Source: Archangium sp. | GTDB taxonomy: Bacteria; Myxococcota; Myxococcia; Myxococcales; Myxococcaceae | Direction of reading: 5' to 3' | DNA length: 64,000 nucleotides | Assembly: GCA_030695565.1 (NCBI GenBank) | Contig: JAUYRZ010000039.1 | Coordinates: 19,870-83,869 of the forward strand | Part shown: positions 34,809-41,763 of the stretch, one piece after another | Numbering within the stretch: the first letter of the stretch is position 1 | How the letters are laid out: every line of letters starts with the position of its first letter | Translations under genes and position numbers: made by a program | Notes under the pieces: generated by a model | Databases searched by the model: none | The model's input: the letters and a program-made list of their open reading frames with translations, nothing else | What the model was told of the DNA's origin: nothing

Positions 34809-35132
34809 ATGAAGATCGCCGTCTTTGGAACCGGAAGTGTCGGAGAGACCCTCGGCTCGAAGCTGCTCAAGGCGCTCAACACCATGTCGTGCTTCCTGAT
34901 GGTCGCGCCGCGCCAACTCGCCGACTCGCATCACACCTTCGTGGCCGGCAACGACGCGGGCGCGAAGGCTCAGGTGAAGACGATCCTCGCCTCGTTCGGT
35001 TGGAAGCCGGAAGAGGTGATCGACGTGGGCGATCTGACCGGCGCACGCGCCACCGAGCAGTACCTGCCGCTCTGGGCGCGGCTGTACGGCACGCTCAAGG
35101 TCGGCAACTTCAACATCAAGATCGTGCGCTGA
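34809..35132 (+). CDS. Internally shortened F420-reductase/dinucleotide-binding-like protein
   Basis: A 107-residue protein. The start MKIAVFGTGSVGETLGSKL is the Rossmann N-terminus of NADPH-dependent F420 reductase-like proteins. It then continues directly with what is normally the second half: ALNTMSCFLMVAP, TFVAGNDAGAKAQVKTIL, FGWKPEEVIDVGDL, ARATEQYLPLWARLYG and FNIKIVR. Normal members are about 200-220 residues; roughly 100 residues, including most of the cofactor-binding fold, are missing in frame. It is either a decayed gene or a reduced protein with a changed function. Codons and context look normal. It lies 40 bases after the Rieske gene and four before the pteridine reductase-like gene. 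Confidence 0.7.
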   Translation: MKIAVFGTGSVGETLGSKLLKALNTMSCFLMVAPRQLADSHHTFVAGNDAGAKAQVKTILASFGWKPEEVIDVGDLTGARATEQYLPLWARLYGTLKVGNFNIKIVR

Positions 35133-35136
35133 CGCC

Positions 35137-35853
35137 GTGCCAACCGCACTCGTCACCGGTGGCGGAATTCGCGTGGGCCGGGCCATCGCGCTCGCGCTCG
35201 GTCGCGCGGGTTTCGATCTGATCGTTCACGCCAACCGCTCGGTCAGTGACGCGGCCCAGGTGGTGAAGGAGCTCCAGGCCCTCGGCCGTACCGCGCGCGT
35301 CGAAGCAGCCGATCTCTCGTCGCTCGAGGGGCCCCAGTCGCTCGCGGGCCGCATCGAGAAGCTCGATCTGCTGGTGAACAGCGCGGCGAGCTACGAACAC
35401 GCGAACTTCGCCGACATCACCCGCGGCCAGCTCGAGCGCATGCTCGCGGTGAACGTGGTGGCGCCGTTCATTCTCACCCAGGCGCTCACGGGCGCACTCA
35501 AGGCCTCGGGGGCCGGGTGTGTGGTGAACATCACCGACATGGCCGTCACCCATGCGTACACGGCCACTCATTTCTTCGCGCACTACCTCGCGTCGAAAGC
35601 CGCGCTCGATCAGCTGACCCGCGCGTGGGCGTTGGAGCTGGGGCCCACCATCCGCGTGAACTCGGTCGCCCCCGGCCCGGTCGCGATGTCGGCGGAGACC
35701 ACCGGTCATCAACGCAGCGACATTCTCAACCGCATCCCCCTGCGCCGCGAAGGCCGGCCGGAAGACGTCGCAGACGCAGTGGTGTTTCTCGCGCAGTCCC
35801 CTTACATCACCGGCCAGACGCTCCGCGTCGATGGAGGTCTCAGCGTCGCATGA
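35137..35853 (+). CDS. Pteridine reductase-like short-chain dehydrogenase
   Basis: A 238-residue SDR. The NADPH motif is TGGGIRVGRAIA (the Arg-containing form typical of pteridine reductases PTR1 and FolM), then NSAA in place of NNAG, NITDM with Asp at the usual Ser position, and Y150xxxK154. The Asp and the Arg in the Gly loop favour a pterin substrate (dihydropterin to tetrahydropterin), and the neighbours folB, queD and folE agree. The D-to-Y spacing (16) is longer than usual (13). GTG 35137 starts four bases after the previous stop. Its stop overlaps the FolB-cupin start (ATGA). Confidence 0.8.
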   Translation: MPTALVTGGGIRVGRAIALALGRAGFDLIVHANRSVSDAAQVVKELQALGRTARVEAADLSSLEGPQSLAGRIEKLDLLVNSAASYEHANFADITRGQLERMLAVNVVAPFILTQALTGALKASGAGCVVNITDMAVTHAYTATHFFAHYLASKAALDQLTRAWALELGPTIRVNSVAPGPVAMSAETTGHQRSDILNRIPLRREGRPEDVADAVVFLAQSPYITGQTLRVDGGLSVA

Positions 35854-36608
35854 CCCAGATCACGAAGCGTCAACTCGACCGACTCTCCCTGCGCGGCATG
35901 CGCTTCGACTGCATCGTGGGGCTGTTCGACTTCGAGCGGAACACGCCGCAGCCGGTGGAGCTCGAGGTCACGCTCCACTTCGATACGCGAGAAGCGGCGC
36001 ACCACGGCAAGCTGGTGCAGACGGTCGACTACGCGCGCCTGCTCGGTGAGCTGCGCTTCATTCTGACGGCGACCCGTTTCCGCCTGCTCGAGTCGGCGGC
36101 TGAGGCGGTGGCCGCCTGGGTGCTCGCGCCGCCCAGCGCCGACGTGCCCCGGCCGCAGGTGGAAGAGGTCGACGTGCGGCTCTCGAAGCTGGTGGCGCTC
36201 TCGGGCGCGGCCGTGCCGACCCTGGAGATCCACCGGGATCGTTCAGACTTCACCATGAAGATCGAGCCCAAGACCTTCGGCTTCGTCGACGTGATCTTCG
36301 AGACGAAGGAGTGCGGGGTGTACCGCGAGCGCATCTCCGCCAAGACGGTGCTGCCCACCCACGTGCACCGTGAGCTCGACGAGTCGGAGCTGGTGCTGGG
36401 CAGCGGCTTTTTGCTGCAGGGCAAGCCGGTGGAGGCGGGCGTGGCCCACACCTGGCCGCGCGGTTTCCCCCATCGCTACGAGAACCCCACCGAGATCGAG
36501 CAGAGCTTCTTGTGCATCGATCGCCCCGCGTTCATCTACACCGACGAGGTCGAGGTCGACGTGCCGGTCTCCCAGCTCACCCGGCCCGAGCCGGTTCGTT
36601 TCTTCTGA
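35850..36608 (+). CDS. Dihydroneopterin aldolase (FolB) fused to a C-terminal cupin-like domain
   Basis: A 252-residue protein. Residues about 10-125 are FolB-like: LSLRGMRFDCIVGLFDFER, VELEVTLHFDTREAA, VQTVDYARLLGEL and RLLESAAEAVAAWVL, the aldolase that cleaves the side chain of dihydroneopterin. Residues about 135-252 form a second domain with HVHRELDESELVLGSGFLLQG and HTWPRGFPHRYEN, a His/Glu pattern of a metal-binding cupin. Free FolB is about 120 residues, so the fusion doubles its length. The cupin might process the aldolase product, but this is only inferred. It overlaps the genes on both sides (ATGA before; the next ATG shares the last A-T-G base at 36608). Confidence 0.75.
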   Translation: MTQITKRQLDRLSLRGMRFDCIVGLFDFERNTPQPVELEVTLHFDTREAAHHGKLVQTVDYARLLGELRFILTATRFRLLESAAEAVAAWVLAPPSADVPRPQVEEVDVRLSKLVALSGAAVPTLEIHRDRSDFTMKIEPKTFGFVDVIFETKECGVYRERISAKTVLPTHVHRELDESELVLGSGFLLQGKPVEAGVAHTWPRGFPHRYENPTEIEQSFLCIDRPAFIYTDEVEVDVPVSQLTRPEPVRFF

Positions 36609-37177
36609 TGCTCACCGCCCTGTTGCTGAGCCTGGTGGCGCAGACCGCCGAACCTGTCCCTGCGGAAGACGGGTCGAAGTTCTCTGAGTCGTTCCGCAAA
36701 CGCCGCGCCTGGGAAAAAGCCCAGCAGCGCCCTTCGTGGCTCGACGAAGTGGCCTTCTCGGTGGCCGGTTATGGCGGAGCGCACTTCTTCGCCGATCGAG
36801 GGCTGCCCCAGCCGGTGGCGTCTTCCATCACCCTCGACCTGGAGTTCGGCGCTCACCTCATTCCCGAGTTCTCCCTGGTCGGCACCGCACAGGCCCGCGC
36901 GGCGTTCCCGCAGCCGGGCACTGAGGTGGTGCTCGGGGGGCTGGGGGGCGGGGTGCGCGTCGGTTCGCACCACTTCGCAGCCTTGAGCGGAGGCCTGACG
37001 GTGGTGAACGTGATGCGCGCGGACCGGAGGCCTGTGCCCTCACTGGCGCCCCACCTCGAGCTGCACGGGGCGGTGGTGCTGGTCGGCCGCTTGGGGGTGC
37101 ATCTTCGGGCGGGCCTGGTCTTCGCGCCCACCGGCCTGATCGGTGACGTGGGGGTCGGTTTCGGCTTCTCGACCTGA
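36608..37177 (+). CDS. Secreted protein, possible small outer-membrane barrel
   Basis: A 189-residue protein. The N-terminus (LTALLLSLVAQTAEPVPA) is a signal peptide. The mature part alternates hydrophobic and polar residues in strands (SSITLDLEFGAHLIPEFSL, GGLGGGVRVGSHHF, AALSGGLTVVNVM, GRLGVHLRAGLVFA, GDVGVGFGFS), which fits an eight-strand-type outer-membrane barrel ending in an aromatic/small residue. It is embedded in the pterin gene run, overlapping the previous stop, so co-expression is expected, but a link with pterins is not shown. No family recognised. Confidence 0.6.
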   Translation: MLTALLLSLVAQTAEPVPAEDGSKFSESFRKRRAWEKAQQRPSWLDEVAFSVAGYGGAHFFADRGLPQPVASSITLDLEFGAHLIPEFSLVGTAQARAAFPQPGTEVVLGGLGGGVRVGSHHFAALSGGLTVVNVMRADRRPVPSLAPHLELHGAVVLVGRLGVHLRAGLVFAPTGLIGDVGVGFGFST

Positions 37178-37225
37178 CCGCCTTCGCTTGTTCCCAGCGG
37201 GTTGCGGGTGTACGGCCGCCCCGTC

Positions 37226-37576
37226 ATGAAGATGATGCTCTCCGTCGATTTCCACTTCAGCGCCGCCCACATGCTCCCGTTCTACGACGGGCCCTGTAAG
37301 CGGCTGCACGGCCACAATTACGTTCTTCGCGTCTCGCTCACCGGCCGACCCTCGCCGAAGGACGGGATGATCCGTGACTTCGACGAAGTGAAGAAGACCG
37401 TGTGGGATCAGGTGCTGGTGAAGGTCGACCACTATTATTTGAACGACATCGTGGAGAACCCGACCGCCGAGAACATCGTGGTGTGGATGTGGGAGCGTCT
37501 CGAGCCGCTGGTGCCGGGTCTCGAAGAGCTCCAGCTGTGGGAGACCCCGGAGTACTGCGTCACCTATCGCAAGTGA
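37226..37576 (+). CDS. queD: 6-pyruvoyltetrahydropterin synthase/QueD family protein
   Basis: A 116-residue T-fold enzyme. Zinc ligands are in FHFSAAHML and LHGHNY, the catalytic Cys in GPCKRLHGH, and the substrate Glu near the end in LWETPEYCV. QueD makes 6-carboxytetrahydropterin for queuosine; PTPS makes 6-pyruvoyltetrahydropterin for biopterin, and the two look alike. The next gene is folE, which supplies the substrate for both, and a pteridine reductase-like gene nearby makes a tetrahydropterin route possible. The start is uncertain: ATG 37226, ATG 37232 or TTG 37202. The stop overlaps the folE start (GTGA). Confidence 0.85.
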   Translation: MKMMLSVDFHFSAAHMLPFYDGPCKRLHGHNYVLRVSLTGRPSPKDGMIRDFDEVKKTVWDQVLVKVDHYYLNDIVENPTAENIVVWMWERLEPLVPGLEELQLWETPEYCVTYRK

Positions 37577-38190
37577 AGAAGCGTGCCCCGCGGCCGAAGG
37601 TCGATCGCCCCGCGATGGAGCGGGCGGTGGCCGACTTTCTGCGTGCCGCGGGCCTCGACGCCAAAGACGCCAACCTGCGTCAGACGCCGACCCGGGTGAC
37701 CGAGGCGTGGGCAGAGGAGTTTCTCGCCGGCTACGGGCAGACCGCGCGTGAGGCGTTGGCGGATCGGTTCCCCGTCTCCCAGAAGTCGGAGCGCGAGCTG
37801 GTGGTGGTGACCGATCTGCACTTCCGCTCGATGTGCCCGCACCACCTGATGCCGTACTCGGGCACCGCGAACCTGGCCTACGTGCCCGGCAAAGAGGTGG
37901 TCGGCTTCGGCCGCCTCGCCGCGTTGGTCGACGTGTTCGCGCATCGCCTGGTGTTGCAGGAAGAGCTCGCCCGGCAGGTCGCGCTCTCACTGCAAGATGA
38001 GCTGGGCACCCAGGGGGCCGCTTGTCTCATTCGCGCTGAGCAGACCTGTTTCCGGCTGCGAGGAGAGGAGCAGCACGAAGCGGTGACGTACTCCGAGGCC
38101 TACGAAGGGGTGCTCAAGGAGAAAGCCCTGCGCGCCGAGCTGTGGCAGCGCATCGATCGCTCCGCCTCGGGGAGAAAGAAGAACTCGTGA
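37573..38190 (+). CDS. folE: GTP cyclohydrolase I
   Basis: Converts GTP to dihydroneopterin triphosphate, the first step for folate, biopterin and queuosine. The 205-residue product has zinc ligands C88 and H91 in SMCPHHLMPYSG and C159 in AEQTCFRL, plus LAYVPGKEVVGFGRL and the helix HRLVLQEELARQVA. At residue 157 Gln replaces the His that comes two residues before the second zinc Cys in well-studied enzymes (E. coli His179). The GTG start overlaps the queD stop, and the stop overlaps the start of the GlcD-type oxidase gene. The C-terminal tail is Lys-rich. Activity is likely but the altered residue deserves attention. Confidence 0.88.
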   Translation: MKKRAPRPKVDRPAMERAVADFLRAAGLDAKDANLRQTPTRVTEAWAEEFLAGYGQTAREALADRFPVSQKSERELVVVTDLHFRSMCPHHLMPYSGTANLAYVPGKEVVGFGRLAALVDVFAHRLVLQEELARQVALSLQDELGTQGAACLIRAEQTCFRLRGEEQHEAVTYSEAYEGVLKEKALRAELWQRIDRSASGRKKNS

Positions 38191-39557
38191 ACCTCGAGGC
38201 TCTCCGCGCCGAGCTGCAGGGCCTCGAGCTGGCCGACGACGACGCCACGCGCGCCACCTACGGCCACGACGAATCGGATCAAGGCGACTTCCTCCCTGCG
38301 CTGGTGGTCTTTCCCAGGGATGCCGCGGAAGTGCAGCGGGTGGTGCGCGCCTGCAACACGCACCAGGTGCCGCTGACCCCGGTGGCCGCGCGCAGTGGCA
38401 AGAGCGGTGGTTCGTTGCCCATTCACGGCGGCATCTCGGTCTCGCTCGAGCGCATGAACCGGATCATCGCCATTCGCCCCGAAGATCTGACCGCCACCGT
38501 GCAGCCCGGGGTGATCCTGGGCGACTTTCAGCGCGCGGTCGAAGCGGCCGGCCTGTTCTATCCACCCGATCCGAACTCGGCGCCCTACTGCACGATGGGC
38601 GGCAACATCGCGGAGAACGCGGGCGGCCCTTCGGCGCTCAAGTACGGCGTGACCGGAGACTACGTGCTGGGCCTCGAGTGGGTGATGCCCACCGGCGAGC
38701 TGCTCAAGCTGGGCAAACAGACCATCAAGGGCGTGGCGGGCTACGACCTGGTGGGGCTCTTCGTGGGCTCGGAGGGCACGCTGGGCATCGCCACGGAGAT
38801 CACCGTCAAGCTCATCCCCCTGCCGAAGGTGGTGATGACCGCGTTGATTCCCTTCACCGACGTGCTGGCCGCCGCGCGCGCGGTGAACGCCGTGTTGCTG
38901 GCCGGGCTGCTGCCTCGCTGCCTCGAGTTGATCGACGACGTCGCGCTCGAGGCCGTGAAGGGGAAGGGTGTTCCGTTTCCCGTCGAAGCGGGCGCCGTGA
39001 TCATCGCGGAGATCGACGGCACCACCGAAGAAGGCGTCTTTGCCGAGCTGAACCTGCTCGCGTCGATCACCCAACGTTCGGGCGGGCTCGAGGCGCAGAT
39101 CGCGGTGGATCGGGATCAGCGTGAACGGCTCTGGGCCACCCGGCGCATGGTCTCGCCTGCGTTGCGCGAGCTGCAGAAGTTCAAGTTCAGCGAAGACATC
39201 GTGGTGCCCCGCTCGCGCGTGCCCGAGGCGATCGAACGATTCAAGGCGATCGGCACCTCACTGGGCCTGACCGTTGCGACGTACGGCCACGCAGGTGACG
39301 GCAACCTGCACACCAACGTGCTCTATCGATCGGTGTCCGATCGGCCACGTGTTGAACTCGCACTGGAAGCGTTGATGAAAGAAACCGTGCGGCTCGGCGG
39401 CACCATTACCGGTGAGCACGGCGTCGGAATTGCGAAGAGAAAGTACCTCTCATTGGAGCAGTCGCCTGAGCTGATTGCGCTGCAACGACGAATCAAGGTC
39501 CTTCTCGACCCCGCCGTCATTATGAACCCCGGGAAGGTCTTCCCAGACGAGCCGTGA
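38187..39557 (+). CDS. FAD-linked oxidase of the GlcD/D-lactate dehydrogenase family
   Basis: A 456-residue flavoprotein of the VAO/PCMH family. The FAD domain has VRACNTHQVPLTPVAARSG, TVQPGVILGDFQRAVE, MGGNIAENAGGPSALKYG and GSEGTLGIATEIT; the C-terminal cap has YGHAGDGNLHTN and GEHGVGIAKRKYL with the conserved His and Glu. Such enzymes oxidise 2-hydroxy acids (glycolate, D-lactate, D-2-hydroxyglutarate); the substrate cannot be told. No GlcE or GlcF gene is adjacent. GTG 38187 overlaps the folE stop by four bases. It ends the same-strand run that began at 32272. Confidence 0.9.
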   Translation: MNLEALRAELQGLELADDDATRATYGHDESDQGDFLPALVVFPRDAAEVQRVVRACNTHQVPLTPVAARSGKSGGSLPIHGGISVSLERMNRIIAIRPEDLTATVQPGVILGDFQRAVEAAGLFYPPDPNSAPYCTMGGNIAENAGGPSALKYGVTGDYVLGLEWVMPTGELLKLGKQTIKGVAGYDLVGLFVGSEGTLGIATEITVKLIPLPKVVMTALIPFTDVLAAARAVNAVLLAGLLPRCLELIDDVALEAVKGKGVPFPVEAGAVIIAEIDGTTEEGVFAELNLLASITQRSGGLEAQIAVDRDQRERLWATRRMVSPALRELQKFKFSEDIVVPRSRVPEAIERFKAIGTSLGLTVATYGHAGDGNLHTNVLYRSVSDRPRVELALEALMKETVRLGGTITGEHGVGIAKRKYLSLEQSPELIALQRRIKVLLDPAVIMNPGKVFPDEP

Positions 39558-39655
39558 GGCTCATGAGTTCATACGGTTGACTCAAGGGTCGCTTCGGCAC
39601 CCGGCTTGCTCACCCATGGTCGTCCTCGAACACCCCACCAGCTGGGGAGGTCCCC

Positions 39656-40474
39656 ATGAGTTTCTTCGAAACCGTTTCCATCGATGAGCATCTTCTCTCC
39701 AACACTGAACAAAGGTTGTTCGGCGAAGAGGAGAAAAAAATGCGCACGACCGAACGTGACGGGCTTTCGAGCTACCTGCGGAACCTGGGTGGCCACAAGC
39801 AGCTGACGCGCGAAGAAGAATATGAACTGAGCAAGCGGGCCCGGAAGGGCGATGAGGGTGCGCGTACGCACCTCGCGCGCTCCAACCTGCCCTTCGTGGT
39901 GGCCGTGGCGAAGAAGTTCGCCAGCCGCGGAGCTCGCCTCGACGACCTCATTCAAGAGGGCAACGTCGGGCTGATGAAGGCGATCGAACACTTCGACTCG
40001 AAGAAGAACGTGCGCTTCGCCACGTACGCCGTCTGGTGGATCCGCGCGTACATCACGCGTTACCTCAAGGACAACCGCAGCCACGTGCGTGGTGGCGAGC
40101 ACGAGCGCATCTCGATGAGCGACTTCTCGCTCGACGCGCCGCTCGATGACGAGTCGGAGAGCACCTACGTCGACCGGCTGGAGGACGCGGGCCCCACGCC
40201 CGACCAATCGTTCCTCTCGCTCGAGCGTGACGAAGAGGTCTCTCAGGCCTTGCAGCGTGTTCGCCGCCGTCTGGGCGATCTCGGCTGGGACATCCTCCAG
40301 GAGCGCCTGACCCAGGACAAGCCGCGCACCCTCGAGGAGCTCGGCCAACGTTGGGGTGTCTCTCGTGAACGCGTGCGCCAGGTCGAGCTGAAGACCAAGT
40401 CGTTCCTCGCGCGGTACCTCGCGTCGGTGAATGACGACGGCGAATTCGCCGCTGAAATGCAAGACGCGGCCTGA
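39656..40474 (+). CDS. RpoH-like alternative sigma factor
   Basis: A 272-residue sigma-70 family factor. Region 1.2/2 has SSYLRNLGGHKQLTREEEYEL, RSNLPFVVAVAKKF, LDDLIQEGNVGLMKAIEHFD and RFATYAVWWIRAYITRYL; region 4 has LEELGQRWGVSRERVRQVELK. The length and the RpoH-like region 2 fit the group to which the myxobacterial heat-shock, stationary-phase and development sigma factors belong; I cannot say which one. GGGGAGG precedes the start, placing ATG 39656 well. It is a separate unit from the oxidase gene upstream, 98 bases away. Confidence 0.9.
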   Translation: MSFFETVSIDEHLLSNTEQRLFGEEEKKMRTTERDGLSSYLRNLGGHKQLTREEEYELSKRARKGDEGARTHLARSNLPFVVAVAKKFASRGARLDDLIQEGNVGLMKAIEHFDSKKNVRFATYAVWWIRAYITRYLKDNRSHVRGGEHERISMSDFSLDAPLDDESESTYVDRLEDAGPTPDQSFLSLERDEEVSQALQRVRRRLGDLGWDILQERLTQDKPRTLEELGQRWGVSRERVRQVELKTKSFLARYLASVNDDGEFAAEMQDAA

Positions 40475-40498
40475 CCGCGTCGCACGGGTTCCAGTCGA

Positions 40499-40535
40499 TT
40501 CCTCTCCTCGCGCGGGGGAGAGCGCCGGGGATGAG
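40499..40535. repeat. Dispersed palindromic intergenic repeat, copy 4 (degenerate)
   Basis: CCTCTCCTCGCGCGGGGGAG with a following GCGCCGGGGATGAG. It resembles copies 1 and 2 in reverse orientation, with more differences, just before the TPR-like gene at 40597. Confidence 0.45.
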
Positions 40536-40596
40536 TTCGCGGATTTTTGTTCGTTCGCGTTCTCTTTTCCTCCGTGGACAGGCAGCATCCGCGCCC

Positions 40597-41361
40597 ATGC
40601 GACTCCTCACCATCACCCTGGCGTTGTGGTGCTCCCTGCCGGTCTTCGCGCAGGATGCCGCTCCGCTGCCCGTGGCGACGGCCGATGCCTCCGCGTTCTC
40701 TGCGAAACTCGACGAGCTGTGGAAGACGCGCGACGCCGCCGATGCGGTGAAGCAGAACGACGACGTCATCCGCGATGGCTTGAAGGCGTTTCCCTCCGAC
40801 TACGACCTCCTCTGGCGCGCGGCGCGCATTCGCTGGTGGGTCGCCGACGGCCTCACCGAAGAGAAGCTCAAGAAGCAGGTCGCGAAAGAAGGCTGGAACT
40901 ACGCCAAGCGCGCCGCCGAAGCGAAGCCGGCGGGCTCCGAGGCGAAGTACTTCACGGCGCTCAACATCGGCGCGTACTCGCAGGCGGTGGGCATCTTGAA
41001 GGCGCTCTCAGATGGCCTCGAGGGGCAGTTCGTCGACAACCTGGAGTTCTCGCTCAAGAACAACGAGTCGTTCGATCGCTACGGCGGCCGCACGGCGAAG
41101 GGCCGCTACTACTGGGAGCTGCCCTGGCCCAAGCGCGACCTGGGTAAGTCGAAGGCCGAGCTGCAGAAGTCGATCGACAAGAACCCCGAGCACCTTCGCA
41201 ACTACTACTTCCTCGCCGACACCCTCCTGAAGGACGGCGACAAGAAGGGCGCGAAGGACGCGATCGACAAGGTGCTCAACGGGTCCGACGCCTACGATCC
41301 GCCCGAGGCCCGGCGAGTGAAGGCCTGGGCGAAGGCGTTCGTGGAAAAAGAACTGAAGTGA
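40597..41361 (+). CDS. Secreted TPR-like protein (TatT-type TRAP-transporter component-like)
   Basis: A 254-residue protein. The N-terminus (LLTITLALWCSLPVFAQ) is a signal peptide. The mature part is helical with TPR-like units, such as ADAVKQNDDVIRDGLKAFPS, WNYAKRAAEAKPAGSEAKYF and SKAELQKSIDKNPEHLRNYY. The pattern resembles the TatT/T-component proteins that accompany some TRAP transporters, but no TRAP genes are nearby. ATG 40597 was chosen at the signal peptide; the frame is open 66 bases upstream. The role is unknown. Confidence 0.65.
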   Translation: MRLLTITLALWCSLPVFAQDAAPLPVATADASAFSAKLDELWKTRDAADAVKQNDDVIRDGLKAFPSDYDLLWRAARIRWWVADGLTEEKLKKQVAKEGWNYAKRAAEAKPAGSEAKYFTALNIGAYSQAVGILKALSDGLEGQFVDNLEFSLKNNESFDRYGGRTAKGRYYWELPWPKRDLGKSKAELQKSIDKNPEHLRNYYFLADTLLKDGDKKGAKDAIDKVLNGSDAYDPPEARRVKAWAKAFVEKELK

Positions 41362-41369
41362 CGAGCTGA

Positions 41370-41409
41370 GCTCCCCTCTCCCTCTGGGAGGGTCAGGGGG
41401 GGCCTCACC
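41370..41409. repeat. Dispersed palindromic intergenic repeat, copy 5
   Basis: CCCCTCTCCCTCTGGGAGGG with TCAGGGGGGGCCTCACC following. It lies between the convergent TPR-like gene and tatA and may end transcription from both sides. Confidence 0.7.
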
Positions 41410-41415
41410 TCTGGC

Positions 41416-41640
41416 TCAACCCTGCTTGGTCGCAGTCTTGTCCGTCGAAGCGATGGGCGGCGAGTCGTTCGACGACAGCTTCTTCTCGTCAGACTTCTCC
41501 TCGACCTCACTGGAGAAGCCCTTCTTGAAGTTGCGAATCGCCGCGCCGAGCGACGAACCCATCTGGGGCAAACGAGACGCGCCGAACAGCAGCATCAGCG
41601 CGAAGAGAATCAGCAAAATCTCGGTCCACTTCAGGCCCAT
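41416..41640 (-). CDS. tatA: Sec-independent translocase subunit TatA/TatE
   Basis: A 74-residue Tat component. The N-terminal membrane helix (LKWTEILLILFALMLLFGASRLPQMG) includes the conserved Phe-Gly at the hinge and is followed by an amphipathic helix (LGAAIRNFKKGF) and an acidic tail. TatA polymerises to form the pore for folded proteins. tatB and tatC are not in the window. ATG 41640 has an AGGAG ribosome-binding site; the open frame extends further upstream without one. Confidence 0.92.
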   Translation of the reverse strand: MGLKWTEILLILFALMLLFGASRLPQMGSSLGAAIRNFKKGFSSEVEEKSDEKKLSSNDSPPIASTDKTATKQG

Positions 41641-41763
41641 GCGTCGCTCCTTCGAAGTCAGCGAGATGACTCTAGCGCTGACTTCCACATGTCTCACCTC
41701 GACGAGATGACCGCAAGTGCGTCCCACGCCGGAAGAGCAGTCTGGCTGCCATATTCCAGCAGG

